64,000 nucleotides of DNA from contig NZ_JBNGOQ010000004.1 of the NCBI RefSeq assembly GCF_050589645.1, forward strand, positions 1 to 64,000, in the 5' to 3' direction. The DNA is from JBNGOQ01 sp050589645. GTDB lineage: Bacteria > Bacteroidota > Bacteroidia > Flavobacteriales > Flavobacteriaceae. Below are positions 53,002-61,728 of this stretch, in pieces (positions within the stretch are counted from its first letter, which is position 1; each line of letters begins with the position of its first letter). The notes beneath the pieces were generated by a model. It saw nothing but the letters and a program-made list of their open reading frames with translations, searched no databases and was not told the origin of the DNA. A program made the position numbers and the translations under genes.

Positions 53002-54030
53002 ATGTGGCCAAGTATAATTAATGCCCTTGCGCTGACCGCGGCGATCATCCTGGTTTTTATTCTCAGTATCCTGCCTGCACGAAAGGGCGACAGAAACCTG
53101 TATCTACTGATCCTACTGGCATACCTTGTTGTTCATTTGATGGGTGGACTCTTAATGGTAAGCGGGGTGATGGAGTTGAGCATATACGCCCTATTTTCCT
53201 TATCCATGGTAGTGCTGTACGGCCCTACCTTTTACCACTATATGCGAAAATTCCACGGCCTCCCTACCCGTGGATACCTATGGCATATTGTTCCTGTGGA
53301 AGCGGGACTGTGGTCCCTGTTTCTGCTACACGGCCTGGGAATCTTGGAAACACCACGATGGTTCTACAATCTTTATTATGCCACCGTACTGCTGGTATAT
53401 TTTATTGCTGCCCTGAAGCTTAGGTGGTCCGTTCCCTTAAAACAGGGAAAGGACTGGATGCGGACCATAACCCTGGGGTTTGGGGGACTGATCGTGCTCT
53501 ATTTGGCGGAGTCTATTTGGATGAGCTTGAATTTTGATTCGGTCAACCGCATCGTCATCATCAGTACTACGATCTACAACCTTTTCTGTTTTGTCTTTTT
53601 GCTGATTTCAATAAAACAGATCATCACCAAGCCCGAAGCCTTTTCGAACATGCGGATACGGATTCCCTACAAGAACGAAAAAATCAAGAACATCGATGAG
53701 GAGCTTGCGCTGATACTTGCATATGTGCTACATCAAAAGGAATACAAAAACCCGGACTTAAATCGCAATCTGATTTCGGAGGCTACCGGCCTAGGGGTTC
53801 ATCGCATTTCCGAAATCATCAACAGCGCGTTTGAAAAAAACTTCAATGATTGGATCAACGACCACAGGATCTCGGAGGCAAAAACATGGCTTATGCATTC
53901 CGAATTGAGCATTAAGGAAATTTGCTATGAGGTGGGCTTTAATTCCAAATCGGCCTTTAATCAGGCTTTTAAAAAACGAACACAAACTACACCGTCGGAA
54001 TATCGCCTTGAACAGGTGAAATCCCGCTAG
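53002..54030 (+). CDS. AraC-family regulator with membrane-embedded N-terminus
   Basis: 342 residues from the ATG at 53002 (a GTG at 52978 is also in frame). Seven or so hydrophobic helices cover residues 1-215, followed by a C-terminal double helix-turn-helix (about 240-340: GLGVHRISEIINSAFEKNFNDWIN in part, and IKEICYEVGFNSKSAFNQAFKKRT in part). The layout is that of Bacteroidota membrane-bound AraC regulators that sense a signal in the envelope and bind DNA from the membrane. The divergent hydrolase gene is the natural candidate target. Confidence 0.87.
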   Translation: MWPSIINALALTAAIILVFILSILPARKGDRNLYLLILLAYLVVHLMGGLLMVSGVMELSIYALFSLSMVVLYGPTFYHYMRKFHGLPTRGYLWHIVPVEAGLWSLFLLHGLGILETPRWFYNLYYATVLLVYFIAALKLRWSVPLKQGKDWMRTITLGFGGLIVLYLAESIWMSLNFDSVNRIVIISTTIYNLFCFVFLLISIKQIITKPEAFSNMRIRIPYKNEKIKNIDEELALILAYVLHQKEYKNPDLNRNLISEATGLGVHRISEIINSAFEKNFNDWINDHRISEAKTWLMHSELSIKEICYEVGFNSKSAFNQAFKKRTQTTPSEYRLEQVKSR

Positions 54031-54179
54031 GTCCACAAGCTTCCCCTTTTCTTTGAAGCCAATACCAGGCTAGAACCGGGTTAACCACCTGAGGATACTA
54101 ACCGCGAGGGTTGTTGATAAGATCTTTGATAACTAGATAGCGTCATTTAAAAAGCAGTTGAGGAACATAGTAATTTTAA

Positions 54180-54199
54180 AAATGATAAAAAGGTCATTT
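54180..54199 (+). promoter_or_regulatory. Inverted repeat upstream of nrdG
   Basis: AAATGA and TCATTT arms separated by eight bases, ending 11 bp before the nrdG ATG. It resembles the ATGA-N6-TCAT sites but has a two-base longer spacer and lies too close to the start to be an activator site; a repressor site or chance is possible. Confidence 0.3.
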
Positions 54200-54210
54200 A
54201 ATAGTTAATT

Positions 54211-54660
54211 ATGCATTACTATGATTTCAACGTGGTCCTCCAGGAGGTGCCGGGAGAGCTCAGCCTTTGCTTTACCATTTCGGGCTGTCCCCTGCAATGC
54301 GATGGCTGTCACTCTCCTTTCCTCTGGAAAAAAGGGAGCGGGAAAAAGCTCACCCAGCAGGTGTACGGAGCTATATTGGAGCAATATCGGGGATTGGCCA
54401 GCTGTGTTGTTTTTATGGGGGGAGAATGGCATAAAAAAGAATTGATTGCCCATCTGAAGTACGCTAAAACCAAGGGATTCAAAACCTGCCTGTATACCGG
54501 GGAGGAAAACGTTGATGTTAGGATATTGGAACAGCTCACCTGGATCAAGACCGGCAAATGGGATAAAAAATATGGGGGCCTGGACAGCAAGACCACCAAT
54601 CAAAAATTCAAGAACGTAAAAAGCAATGCGATACTAAACCATTTATTCATCCATAATTAA
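54211..54660 (+). CDS. nrdG: Anaerobic ribonucleotide reductase activating protein (radical SAM)
   Basis: 149 residues. The radical-SAM cluster motif is CPLQCDGC (CxxxCxxC, residues about 26-33), preceded by LSLCFTISG and followed by the VVFMGGEW SAM-binding region. It cleaves S-adenosylmethionine to install the glycyl radical on NrdD. It precedes nrdD by 6 bp (order G-D, the reverse of E. coli). The length is typical. Confidence 0.93.
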   Translation: MHYYDFNVVLQEVPGELSLCFTISGCPLQCDGCHSPFLWKKGSGKKLTQQVYGAILEQYRGLASCVVFMGGEWHKKELIAHLKYAKTKGFKTCLYTGEENVDVRILEQLTWIKTGKWDKKYGGLDSKTTNQKFKNVKSNAILNHLFIHN

Positions 54661-54666
54661 AATCAT

Positions 54667-56541
54667 ATGATCCGACTTTCAAACGACCAAATTGCCAAGA
54701 AAATAGATTTTATCTCCCATTACCTGCAATCCACAAACGCCGCAGATGGCTCCAAGGTAGATTCCAATGCCAACGTAACCTCCAAAAACATAGCCACCAT
54801 GGAAGCGGAATTAAATAAGGATATCAACATACAGGTAAACCGGGCACTGGTCAAACAAAAAATAGCCTCGCTGTTCGGAAGCGATCTGGCCAATGAATAC
54901 CTTAGGCAGATAGAGTCCCATGAAATATACGTACACGATGAAACCTCCTTGAAACCCTATTGCGTATCCATAAGCATGTATCCCTTTTTGCTGGATGGCC
55001 TCACCAATTTAGGGGGAGAAAGTATGGCCCCAAAACACCTGGAAAGTTATTGTGGAGAGTTTGTCAATCTTGTTTTTGCGGTGAGTTCACAATTTGCCGG
55101 CGCATTGGCCACAGTAGAGTTTTTAATGTATTTCGATTATTTTGCGACCAAGGACTATGGTGAAAACTATCTGCATACCCACGAAAAATTAATTGAAAAT
55201 CATTTACAGCACGTAGTATACGCCATTAACCAACCCGCTGCCGCCAGAGGCTACCAATCCGTATTTTGGAATATTTCCCTTTATGACGAAGCCTATTTCA
55301 ACAGCATGTTCGGCGACTTCGTATTTCCAGACATGGCCAGACCACAATGGGAAAGTGTAAAAAGACTACAAACATTCTTCATGAAGTGGTTCAATGAGGA
55401 GCGAAAAAAAGCGGTCTTGACCTTCCCCGTGGTCACCGCAGCTATGCTGGTGAACGAGGGTACTCCTGTGGACATGGACTTTACGGAAATGTGCGCGCAA
55501 GAATTGAGCGAGGGCAATTCTTTTTTTATCTATCAGTCCGAGAACGCGGACAGTTTGGCCTCTTGTTGCCGTTTGCGGAACGAAATTAGCGACCATACGT
55601 TTAGCTATTCCCTGGGAGCGGGCGGCGTGGCAACGGGGTCTATCAATGTCATTACACTCAACATGAACCGCCTGGTCCAAAAAAATGCCAATATCGCGGA
55701 GGAGGTACAAAAAGTGCATAAATATCAGGTGGCATTCAGAAAACTTATCGATGAATATGCCAAGGCAGGAATGCTTCCCGTGTATCAAGCTGGTTTTATT
55801 TTGTTGGAGAAACAATTTTTGACCATCGGAATCAATGGTATGGTAGAAGCAGCGGAAAGTCAGGGCGTCAAAGTGGGCAACAACGCCACATATAAGAGTT
55901 TCGTAAACAAACACCTCAAGGCAATCTACCACGAAAACCGGGCTGCCAAAGAGCGTTATGGATATATGTTCAATACAGAATTTGTGCCTGCCGAAAATCT
56001 GGGAATAAAAAATGCCAAGTGGGACAGGGAAGACGGGCTGTTTGTACCCAGGGACTGTTACAATTCGTATTTCTATGCGGTAGAGGACCAAAAAACAAAT
56101 ACGCTGGACAAGATCCTGCTGCACGGCAAGGAGACCATAAAGTATCTGGATGGGGGTTCTGCCTTGCACTTAAACCTTGAAGAGGCGCCCAACAAAGAGG
56201 GGTTTATCAGACTCCTTCATGCTACGGCCAAGGCAGGATGCAACTATTTTTGCTTCAACATAAGAATTACCGTTTGCAATGCTTGTAAACATATAGACAA
56301 GCGCACCTTGTCTAAATGTAGCCAGTGCGGATCCCTTAACGTGGACCACGCCACCCGGGTAATTGGGTATTTAAAACGGGTTTCCAATTTTAGTTCCGGT
56401 CGACAAAAGGAGCACCGACTGAGGCACTACCATACCCAGCGTCCTGAACCAAATTTGGCCAATAGAAGCGTCGAAACTATTACGGAAAACAGGGAAAAGC
56501 AGCAAATAGGGGATTGCCCCATGGCCGTTGGAAGTTCTTAA
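54667..56541 (+). CDS. nrdD: Anaerobic ribonucleoside-triphosphate reductase
   Basis: 624 residues. It reduces NTPs to dNTPs without oxygen, by a glycyl radical. Seen: catalytic-barrel segments (YVHDETSLKPYCVSI, FWNISLYDE, EGNSFFIYQSENADSLASCCRLRN), a C-terminal zinc site (CNACKHIDKRT with CSQCG, about residues 538-558), and the glycyl-radical region RVIGYLKRVSNFSSG (about 567-581). The N-terminal ATP-cone is absent, so allosteric control by that domain is missing. An inverted repeat for a regulator follows directly after the stop. Confidence 0.94.
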   Translation: MIRLSNDQIAKKIDFISHYLQSTNAADGSKVDSNANVTSKNIATMEAELNKDINIQVNRALVKQKIASLFGSDLANEYLRQIESHEIYVHDETSLKPYCVSISMYPFLLDGLTNLGGESMAPKHLESYCGEFVNLVFAVSSQFAGALATVEFLMYFDYFATKDYGENYLHTHEKLIENHLQHVVYAINQPAAARGYQSVFWNISLYDEAYFNSMFGDFVFPDMARPQWESVKRLQTFFMKWFNEERKKAVLTFPVVTAAMLVNEGTPVDMDFTEMCAQELSEGNSFFIYQSENADSLASCCRLRNEISDHTFSYSLGAGGVATGSINVITLNMNRLVQKNANIAEEVQKVHKYQVAFRKLIDEYAKAGMLPVYQAGFILLEKQFLTIGINGMVEAAESQGVKVGNNATYKSFVNKHLKAIYHENRAAKERYGYMFNTEFVPAENLGIKNAKWDREDGLFVPRDCYNSYFYAVEDQKTNTLDKILLHGKETIKYLDGGSALHLNLEEAPNKEGFIRLLHATAKAGCNYFCFNIRITVCNACKHIDKRTLSKCSQCGSLNVDHATRVIGYLKRVSNFSSGRQKEHRLRHYHTQRPEPNLANRSVETITENREKQQIGDCPMAVGSS

Positions 56542-56544
56542 CAT

Positions 56545-56558
56545 ATGATAATTGTCAT
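56545..56558 (+). promoter_or_regulatory. Predicted regulator site ATGATAATTGTCAT
   Basis: ATGA-N6-TCAT inside the larger inverted repeat CATATGA/TCATATG (56542-56561). A -7-like GACTTTTG ends at 56588, about 36 bp from the palindrome centre, the same spacing as at the other two sites. It would drive the gene at 56730. Confidence 0.55.
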
Positions 56559-56729
56559 ATGCCGTTCCCGTGCCTTTTGTGACTTTTGGCGAAAACTCCC
56601 CGCATTGCATACACCAGAGATTTTAGGCAATCGGCAATACGGGTGAAATTAGGGTCTTGTCCGCCAGAACATAAGGGTTGGGCAAGAAATCCGTGAAACC
56701 ATGTAATCACAAAAAACCACACCGTCTTA

Positions 56730-58523
56730 ATGAAGCAGCATTCATTCCATATTCCCGTCATGGGAATAGGCTTTACCGTTGATACCCCCTTGAAAGTTTC
56801 CCATTTGGGCATAGATTCCGTTATTTCTTTGGTAGACGATGTCCTTTTGGAAAAACTCAGAAAAATGTATTGTGACCTATTTCAACTTCCGTATCGGGAA
56901 ATCACGGAAAGCATAGAGGACTTTAGGGCCAAGAGGATTACTTCCTATCTAAATTTGATCAACGGTTTGGCAGAAAAAAAGTTTGAAAAACTCAAAACCG
57001 TTAGCGCGGAGTGCAGCAATGACCTGAAACAGTACTTTAATCTCTTGCCCGATACATCGGCCCTTAAGGAACGATTTAAGCGTTTGACCTCTCCCAGTTT
57101 TAATCTGAAAGAGCTCAAAGATCTAGTTGAAACCAATCTGGCCATGGGCAGTATTGACGTTAACATCATGACCAAGGTAGATAAGGAAAACTATAGAAAA
57201 GCAGAGCGATTGCCTACCCAATATAATGACGCCCATGCGGCCCTAAGGGGGTATGCCCATAGCGATTTGTCCTCATCGGTAATACTGTCTGCCGGAATGA
57301 ACCCTAGATTGTACAGTTATATGGAGGAATTTGAAGATTTTTATCCTGATGTCATGGGACAGGTCAAAAAGAAAATAACCTTAAAGGTAAGTGATTACAG
57401 ATCTGCTTTGATACAAGGGAAGTTCTTTGCAAAAAAGGGGTTGTGGGTATCAGAATACAGAATTGAATCCGGATTAAATTGTGGGGGCCACGCATTTGCA
57501 ACAGATGGATATCTGATGGGTCCCATATTGGCACAGTTCAGGGACCGGAAAGAAGAACTGACCCAAGAATTACATGGAATAATGACCGAAACGCTTTCCC
57601 GTAAAAAACGCCCCGTACCCACATCGCCCCTGCCCATTAAGATCACTGCTCAGGGCGGCGTGGGGACCGCGGAGGAACATCGGTTTTTAATAGAGCACTA
57701 CAAGGTGGATTCCATTGGGTGGGGGACCCCTTTTCTTTTGGTGCCCGAGGCAACAACAGTAGACGATGACACTTTGGACAAACTGGCCAAGGCCAAAGAA
57801 GAGGATTTACATTTAAGTGATATCTCTCCCCTGGGAGTGCCTTTCAATAGCCTTAAGGGAAATACCAAAGACCTGGAAAAGTTCGCCTTAATAGAAAAAA
57901 ATAGACCTGGCAGTCCGTGCCCCAAAAAATATGTGGCCCTGAACAAGGAATTTACGGAAAAGGGAATTTGTACCGCATCAAGACAATATCAATACTTGAA
58001 GATCAAGGAATTGGACCAGAAAGCGCTTTCAAAGGAAGCGTATCAAGCGGAATACGATAAAATTGTACAAAAATCGTGCGCCTGTGTTGGATTGGGAACC
58101 ACGGCTTTGTTAAAATACGACCTGGATACCAGAACGGAAGGTGAGGGGGTATCCGTTTGCCCAGGTCCCAATATGGCCTATTTCTCAAAAACTTCAAGCT
58201 TAAAGGAAATTACCGGTCATATTTATGGAGAATCCAATGTGATTTCAAGGACCGATCGTCCAAACATGTTTATAAAGGAGCTTACCATTTATATCGACTT
58301 TTTAAAACGATCGCTCCAGGAAACCAAGGATTCCATCAGCGACAAACAAAGGAAATACCTGTCAACATTTGCAAAAAACCTCACGGAGGGCATTGCGTAT
58401 TATGAAACTGTTTTTGGGAGTGTAAAAAACGCCTTTGAAAGTTCAAAATCTCAGATTTTGGACGATTTGGACAGGGGAATGACCACCCTAAACCGGCTAC
58501 GTTTGGAAATAGACAAGCTGTAA
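56730..58523 (+). CDS. Unrecognised 597-residue cysteine-rich protein, possible Fe-S/flavin enzyme
   Basis: I do not recognise the family. The N-terminus (IPVMGIGFTVDTPLKVSHLG, GIDSVISLVDD) is compact and hydrophobic. A mid-section ITAQGGVGTAEEHRFLIEHY followed by DSIGWGTPFLLVPE (about 305-340) looks like the phosphate-binding end of a TIM barrel that holds FMN. GLNCGGHAFATDG (about 248-260) is a conserved-looking Cys/His stretch. The C-terminal half has Cys397, Cys414, Cys450, Cys452 and Cys477, a possible metal or Fe-S site. The last 100 residues are helical. No signal peptide. It lies after nrdGD and before the Rrf2 gene, under a predicted redox-type regulator site. Confidence 0.85.
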   Translation: MKQHSFHIPVMGIGFTVDTPLKVSHLGIDSVISLVDDVLLEKLRKMYCDLFQLPYREITESIEDFRAKRITSYLNLINGLAEKKFEKLKTVSAECSNDLKQYFNLLPDTSALKERFKRLTSPSFNLKELKDLVETNLAMGSIDVNIMTKVDKENYRKAERLPTQYNDAHAALRGYAHSDLSSSVILSAGMNPRLYSYMEEFEDFYPDVMGQVKKKITLKVSDYRSALIQGKFFAKKGLWVSEYRIESGLNCGGHAFATDGYLMGPILAQFRDRKEELTQELHGIMTETLSRKKRPVPTSPLPIKITAQGGVGTAEEHRFLIEHYKVDSIGWGTPFLLVPEATTVDDDTLDKLAKAKEEDLHLSDISPLGVPFNSLKGNTKDLEKFALIEKNRPGSPCPKKYVALNKEFTEKGICTASRQYQYLKIKELDQKALSKEAYQAEYDKIVQKSCACVGLGTTALLKYDLDTRTEGEGVSVCPGPNMAYFSKTSSLKEITGHIYGESNVISRTDRPNMFIKELTIYIDFLKRSLQETKDSISDKQRKYLSTFAKNLTEGIAYYETVFGSVKNAFESSKSQILDDLDRGMTTLNRLRLEIDKL

Positions 58524-58635
58524 ATTACTGTAGCGGCAGAAGATTATAGGCCCTAGCTATCACGTTAAAAAGGAAAATGTGGCTTGCGGCTTGTTAGTAC
58601 GGCCATGGGATAGGGCGTATACCCGGTTTGCTTGG

Positions 58636-59085
58636 CTATTTTAAACTAAAATCCTTCAAAGAAATTATAGTGCCCTTCTTTTCCATTTCTTTCGCAAGTT
58701 TGGAAATGGTTTTGTCCCTAAAATCGTTTAATATTTTCTTTTTGAACGGAGCTACTAGATAATGTGCTGGGCAGGGGTTGATATCGTTGCACTGGGAGAG
58801 GCCCAAAAAACAAGCATCAAATTTATGGGTGCCGTCTATACAGGATATGACGTCCCAAACCGATTTTTCCCTATTTCTCGCATCCAAATAGAATCCTCCC
58901 CCGGGACCCTTGGTGGAGGAGACCAACTTGTTCGCGGTAAGTTGTCTTAACAATTGTGCTAAAAAGGCCTGCGGGGTCTCTAACTCCTCTGCAATTTTCT
59001 TCACCCTTATTTTATGGGCATCATCACTGTGTATCGCCAAATACAATATGGCCCTTATGGCATACTTACAGGCATTGGATAGCAT
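58636..59085 (-). CDS. Rrf2-family Fe-S transcriptional regulator
   Basis: 149 residues with an N-terminal winged helix (SNACKYAIRAILYLA, PQAFLAQLLRQLTANKLVSS, KGPGGGFYLD) and three cysteines in CFLGLSQC plus NDINPC (about residues 92-106, spacing C-x6-C-x5-C), close to the NsrR/IscR cluster motif. It would sense oxygen, nitric oxide or Fe-S status. It is divergent from nadA; a palindrome lies in the shared interval. The real ligand is inferred, not shown. Confidence 0.88.
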   Translation of the reverse strand: MLSNACKYAIRAILYLAIHSDDAHKIRVKKIAEELETPQAFLAQLLRQLTANKLVSSTKGPGGGFYLDARNREKSVWDVISCIDGTHKFDACFLGLSQCNDINPCPAHYLVAPFKKKILNDFRDKTISKLAKEMEKKGTIISLKDFSLK

Positions 59086-59139
59086 AGAACGGTTTTTTTA
59101 AGGGTTAAAGATAATAAAAAGACACTTTTATATTTAATT

Positions 59140-59153
59140 ATGATTTTTGTCAT
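59140..59153 (+). promoter_or_regulatory. Predicted regulator site ATGATTTTTGTCAT
   Basis: ATGA-N6-TCAT in the rrf2/nadA divergent interval. A -7-like TATTTTTC ends at 59183, about 36 bp from the palindrome centre, and the nadA GTG is at 59209. The site is also suited to affect rrf2 transcription. Confidence 0.55.
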
Positions 59154-59208
59154 AGTGAACCAGGGTAGGCACCCCTATTTTTCCACGGTAATGAATGTTC
59201 CCTAAAAA

Positions 59209-60135
59209 GTGAGCTTAAAGGTTAAAATACAGAAGCTGAAAAAGGAAAAGAACGCCGTGATTCTGGCACATTATTATCAGCGTCCCGAAATACAGGAAGC
59301 TGCGGATTATGTGGGGGATAGCTTGGGATTGGCCCAAATGGCCTCAAGGGCAAATGCAGATATCATTGTGTTTGCGGGGGTGCACTTTATGGCGGAGACG
59401 GCAAAGATCCTTAACCCTGCAAAGAAGGTGGTCTTACCAGATTTGAACGCAGGTTGTTCCCTGGCCGATTCCTGTCTGCCAAAAGCCTTTGCCGCCTTCA
59501 AAGTGGCCCATCCAGACCATGTGGTCATCACTTACATCAACTGTTCGGCAGAGATCAAGGCCATGAGCGATTTGGTATGTACCTCTTCCAATGCCCTGAA
59601 AATGGTAAAATCCATACCGGCGGATAGGCCCATTATTTTTGCTCCAGATCGAAACCTGGGGAAATACCTCATACAACAGACGGGCAGGGAGATGTTGCTA
59701 TGGGACGGCAGTTGTATGGTACATGAAGCGTTCTGTGTGGATAAATTATTGGACCTCTGCCAAAAAAATCCGGATGCAGTGATCATTGCCCATCCGGAAT
59801 CCGAAGAACACCTTTTAAAAACAGCGACATATATTGGCTCTACAGCAGGGATGATACAGTATGTAAAAGCACATCCCGAAGAGAAATTTATTGTCGCTAC
59901 CGAAGCTGGAATTTTACATGAAATGCAAAAGCAAGTACCGGGAACGGTATTGATTCCCGCACCCGCCATAGAAGATAACAGCTGCGCTTGTAGTGAGTGT
60001 GCCTATATGAAAGTGAATACGCTTCAGAAATTATACGATTGCTTGCTTCACGAATGTCCACAAGTGGACGTTCCCAAAGATGTTAGGGAAAAAGCACTGT
60101 TTCCCATAGAACGAATGCTCCAACTTTCAAAATAA
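59209..60135 (+). CDS. nadA: Quinolinate synthase A
   Basis: 308 residues, starting at a GTG preceded by CTAAAAA. It condenses iminoaspartate with dihydroxyacetone phosphate to quinolinate, using a [4Fe-4S] cluster. Marks: ILAHYYQRPEIQEAADYVGDSL, three cluster cysteines (NAGCSLADSC region, about 85; MVHEAFC region; EDNSCACSECAYM, about 260), and GSTAGMIQYV. The enzyme is oxygen-sensitive, which fits the redox regulator next door. The nadB gene follows by 6 bp. Confidence 0.95.
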   Translation: MSLKVKIQKLKKEKNAVILAHYYQRPEIQEAADYVGDSLGLAQMASRANADIIVFAGVHFMAETAKILNPAKKVVLPDLNAGCSLADSCLPKAFAAFKVAHPDHVVITYINCSAEIKAMSDLVCTSSNALKMVKSIPADRPIIFAPDRNLGKYLIQQTGREMLLWDGSCMVHEAFCVDKLLDLCQKNPDAVIIAHPESEEHLLKTATYIGSTAGMIQYVKAHPEEKFIVATEAGILHEMQKQVPGTVLIPAPAIEDNSCACSECAYMKVNTLQKLYDCLLHECPQVDVPKDVREKALFPIERMLQLSK

Positions 60136-60141
60136 CAGCCA

Positions 60142-61725
60142 ATGATAACTGTAGATTATTTGGTCATCGGTTCCGGCATAGCAGGATTGACCTTTGCCGT
60201 AAAAATTGCGGAGAAATTTGAGGATAAAAAAGTATGCGTTGTAACCAAGGCCAGCGAAGATGAATCCAACACCAAGTATGCCCAGGGAGGTGTTGCGGTG
60301 GTACAGAATGCCCAGGAAGATTCCTTTCAGAAACACGTGCTGGATACTTTGATCGCCGGGGACCGCCTGTGCGATACACAGGTAGTGGAAATGGTGATAA
60401 AGGAGGGACCAAAAAGGCTGGACGACCTGATGCGTTGGGGCACCAGTTTTGATTTGGACCATGCCGGTAAATTGGATTTGGGAAGGGAAGGCGGCCATTC
60501 GGAATATCGCATAGTCCATCACAAGGACATTACGGGCCATGAGATAGAAACCACCCTGCTAAGACAGGTACATCAACTCTCCAATGTTACCGTATTAAAC
60601 TATCATTTTGCCATAGACCTCATCACGGAACATCAATTGCAAATACCCGATCCGGAAAATATTTCGTGCTATGGGGCCTATCTTCTAAATCAAAAAACCG
60701 GAAATATTGAAACCATAAAAGCGGGTGCAACGGTTTTGGCTACCGGGGGCATTGGCAAGACCTACGGTCATACCACCAACCCTATGGTTGCAACCGGGGA
60801 TGGCATTGCCATGGCATATCGGGCAAAGGCCCGGATCTGTGACATGGAGTTTATCCAGTTTCACCCTACCGCATTATATGATGCGCAAGAAGGGCGAGCG
60901 TTCCTGATTTCTGAAGCTGTAAGGGGTTTTGGCGCCTATTTACGCAATACGGACGGGGATAGATTTATGCTCCATTACGATGAAAGGGCAGAGCTGGCCT
61001 CCAGGGACATTGTCTCTCGGGGTATAGATAGCCAACTCAAAAAAACGGGAGATCAATACGTGTATTTGGATTGCACCCATTTGGACATATCCAAATTCAA
61101 GGACCAATTCCCTACCATTTATGAAAAATGCCTATCAAAACATATCCATATGGAAAAGGACTGGATACCTGTGGTACCGGCATCCCATTATCTGTGTGGG
61201 GGCATCCTGGTGGATAAGGACGGGAAAACATCGATCCGGAACCTCTTCGCCTGTGGCGAGTGTTCCAGGACCGGACTGCATGGCGCAAATAGGTTGGCGT
61301 CCAATTCCTTGTTGGAGGCATTGGTATATGCCCACAATATTTACGAATACCTCAGCTTAAATTCTGCTCAGCAAATACCGATAGCCATTCCTGATTGGAA
61401 CGACAAGGGCACCGGTGTTACCGAGGAGCATATCATCATAACACATAACACCAGGGAATTGCAGGCCTTGATGAGGGATTATGTAGGTATAGTACGTAGC
61501 AATCATCGCTTGGAAAAGGCAAAGGAACGTTTGGATCTGATGTATAGGGAGGTAGAGGAGTTTTACAAAGTGTCCAAAGTGAATTCCGCCTTATGCGAAT
61601 TGCGAAATATGATCAATGTGGCACACTTGATCATCGGTCAGTCCTTGGAAAGAAAGGAGAACCGCGGAGGATTTTTTAATAGCGATAATGTAGTCTTAAA
61701 AACAAAAGTGAACGAAATACTATGA
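60142..61725 (+). CDS. nadB: L-aspartate oxidase
   Basis: 527 residues with the FAD-binding start VDYLVIGSGIAGLTFAVKIAE (in part: GSGIAGLTFA), SNTKYAQGGVAVV, TGGIGKTYGHTTNP, the active-site HPTALYD and SHYLCGGILVD segments, and NRLASNSLLEALVYAH. It oxidises aspartate to iminoaspartate for NadA. Downstream by 3 bp is the thioredoxin-like gene. Length and motifs are standard. Confidence 0.96.
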   Translation: MITVDYLVIGSGIAGLTFAVKIAEKFEDKKVCVVTKASEDESNTKYAQGGVAVVQNAQEDSFQKHVLDTLIAGDRLCDTQVVEMVIKEGPKRLDDLMRWGTSFDLDHAGKLDLGREGGHSEYRIVHHKDITGHEIETTLLRQVHQLSNVTVLNYHFAIDLITEHQLQIPDPENISCYGAYLLNQKTGNIETIKAGATVLATGGIGKTYGHTTNPMVATGDGIAMAYRAKARICDMEFIQFHPTALYDAQEGRAFLISEAVRGFGAYLRNTDGDRFMLHYDERAELASRDIVSRGIDSQLKKTGDQYVYLDCTHLDISKFKDQFPTIYEKCLSKHIHMEKDWIPVVPASHYLCGGILVDKDGKTSIRNLFACGECSRTGLHGANRLASNSLLEALVYAHNIYEYLSLNSAQQIPIAIPDWNDKGTGVTEEHIIITHNTRELQALMRDYVGIVRSNHRLEKAKERLDLMYREVEEFYKVSKVNSALCELRNMINVAHLIIGQSLERKENRGGFFNSDNVVLKTKVNEIL

Positions 61726-61728
61726 CAT

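Noticed and set aside
56542..56561. Inverted repeat after nrdD considered as a terminator
   Set aside because: It is AT-rich with seven-base arms and no T run, and matches the regulator motif found at two other promoters.
59191..59205. Four-codon reading frame just upstream of nadA considered as a leader peptide
   Set aside because: Too short, no attenuator hairpin follows, and no codon bias is visible.
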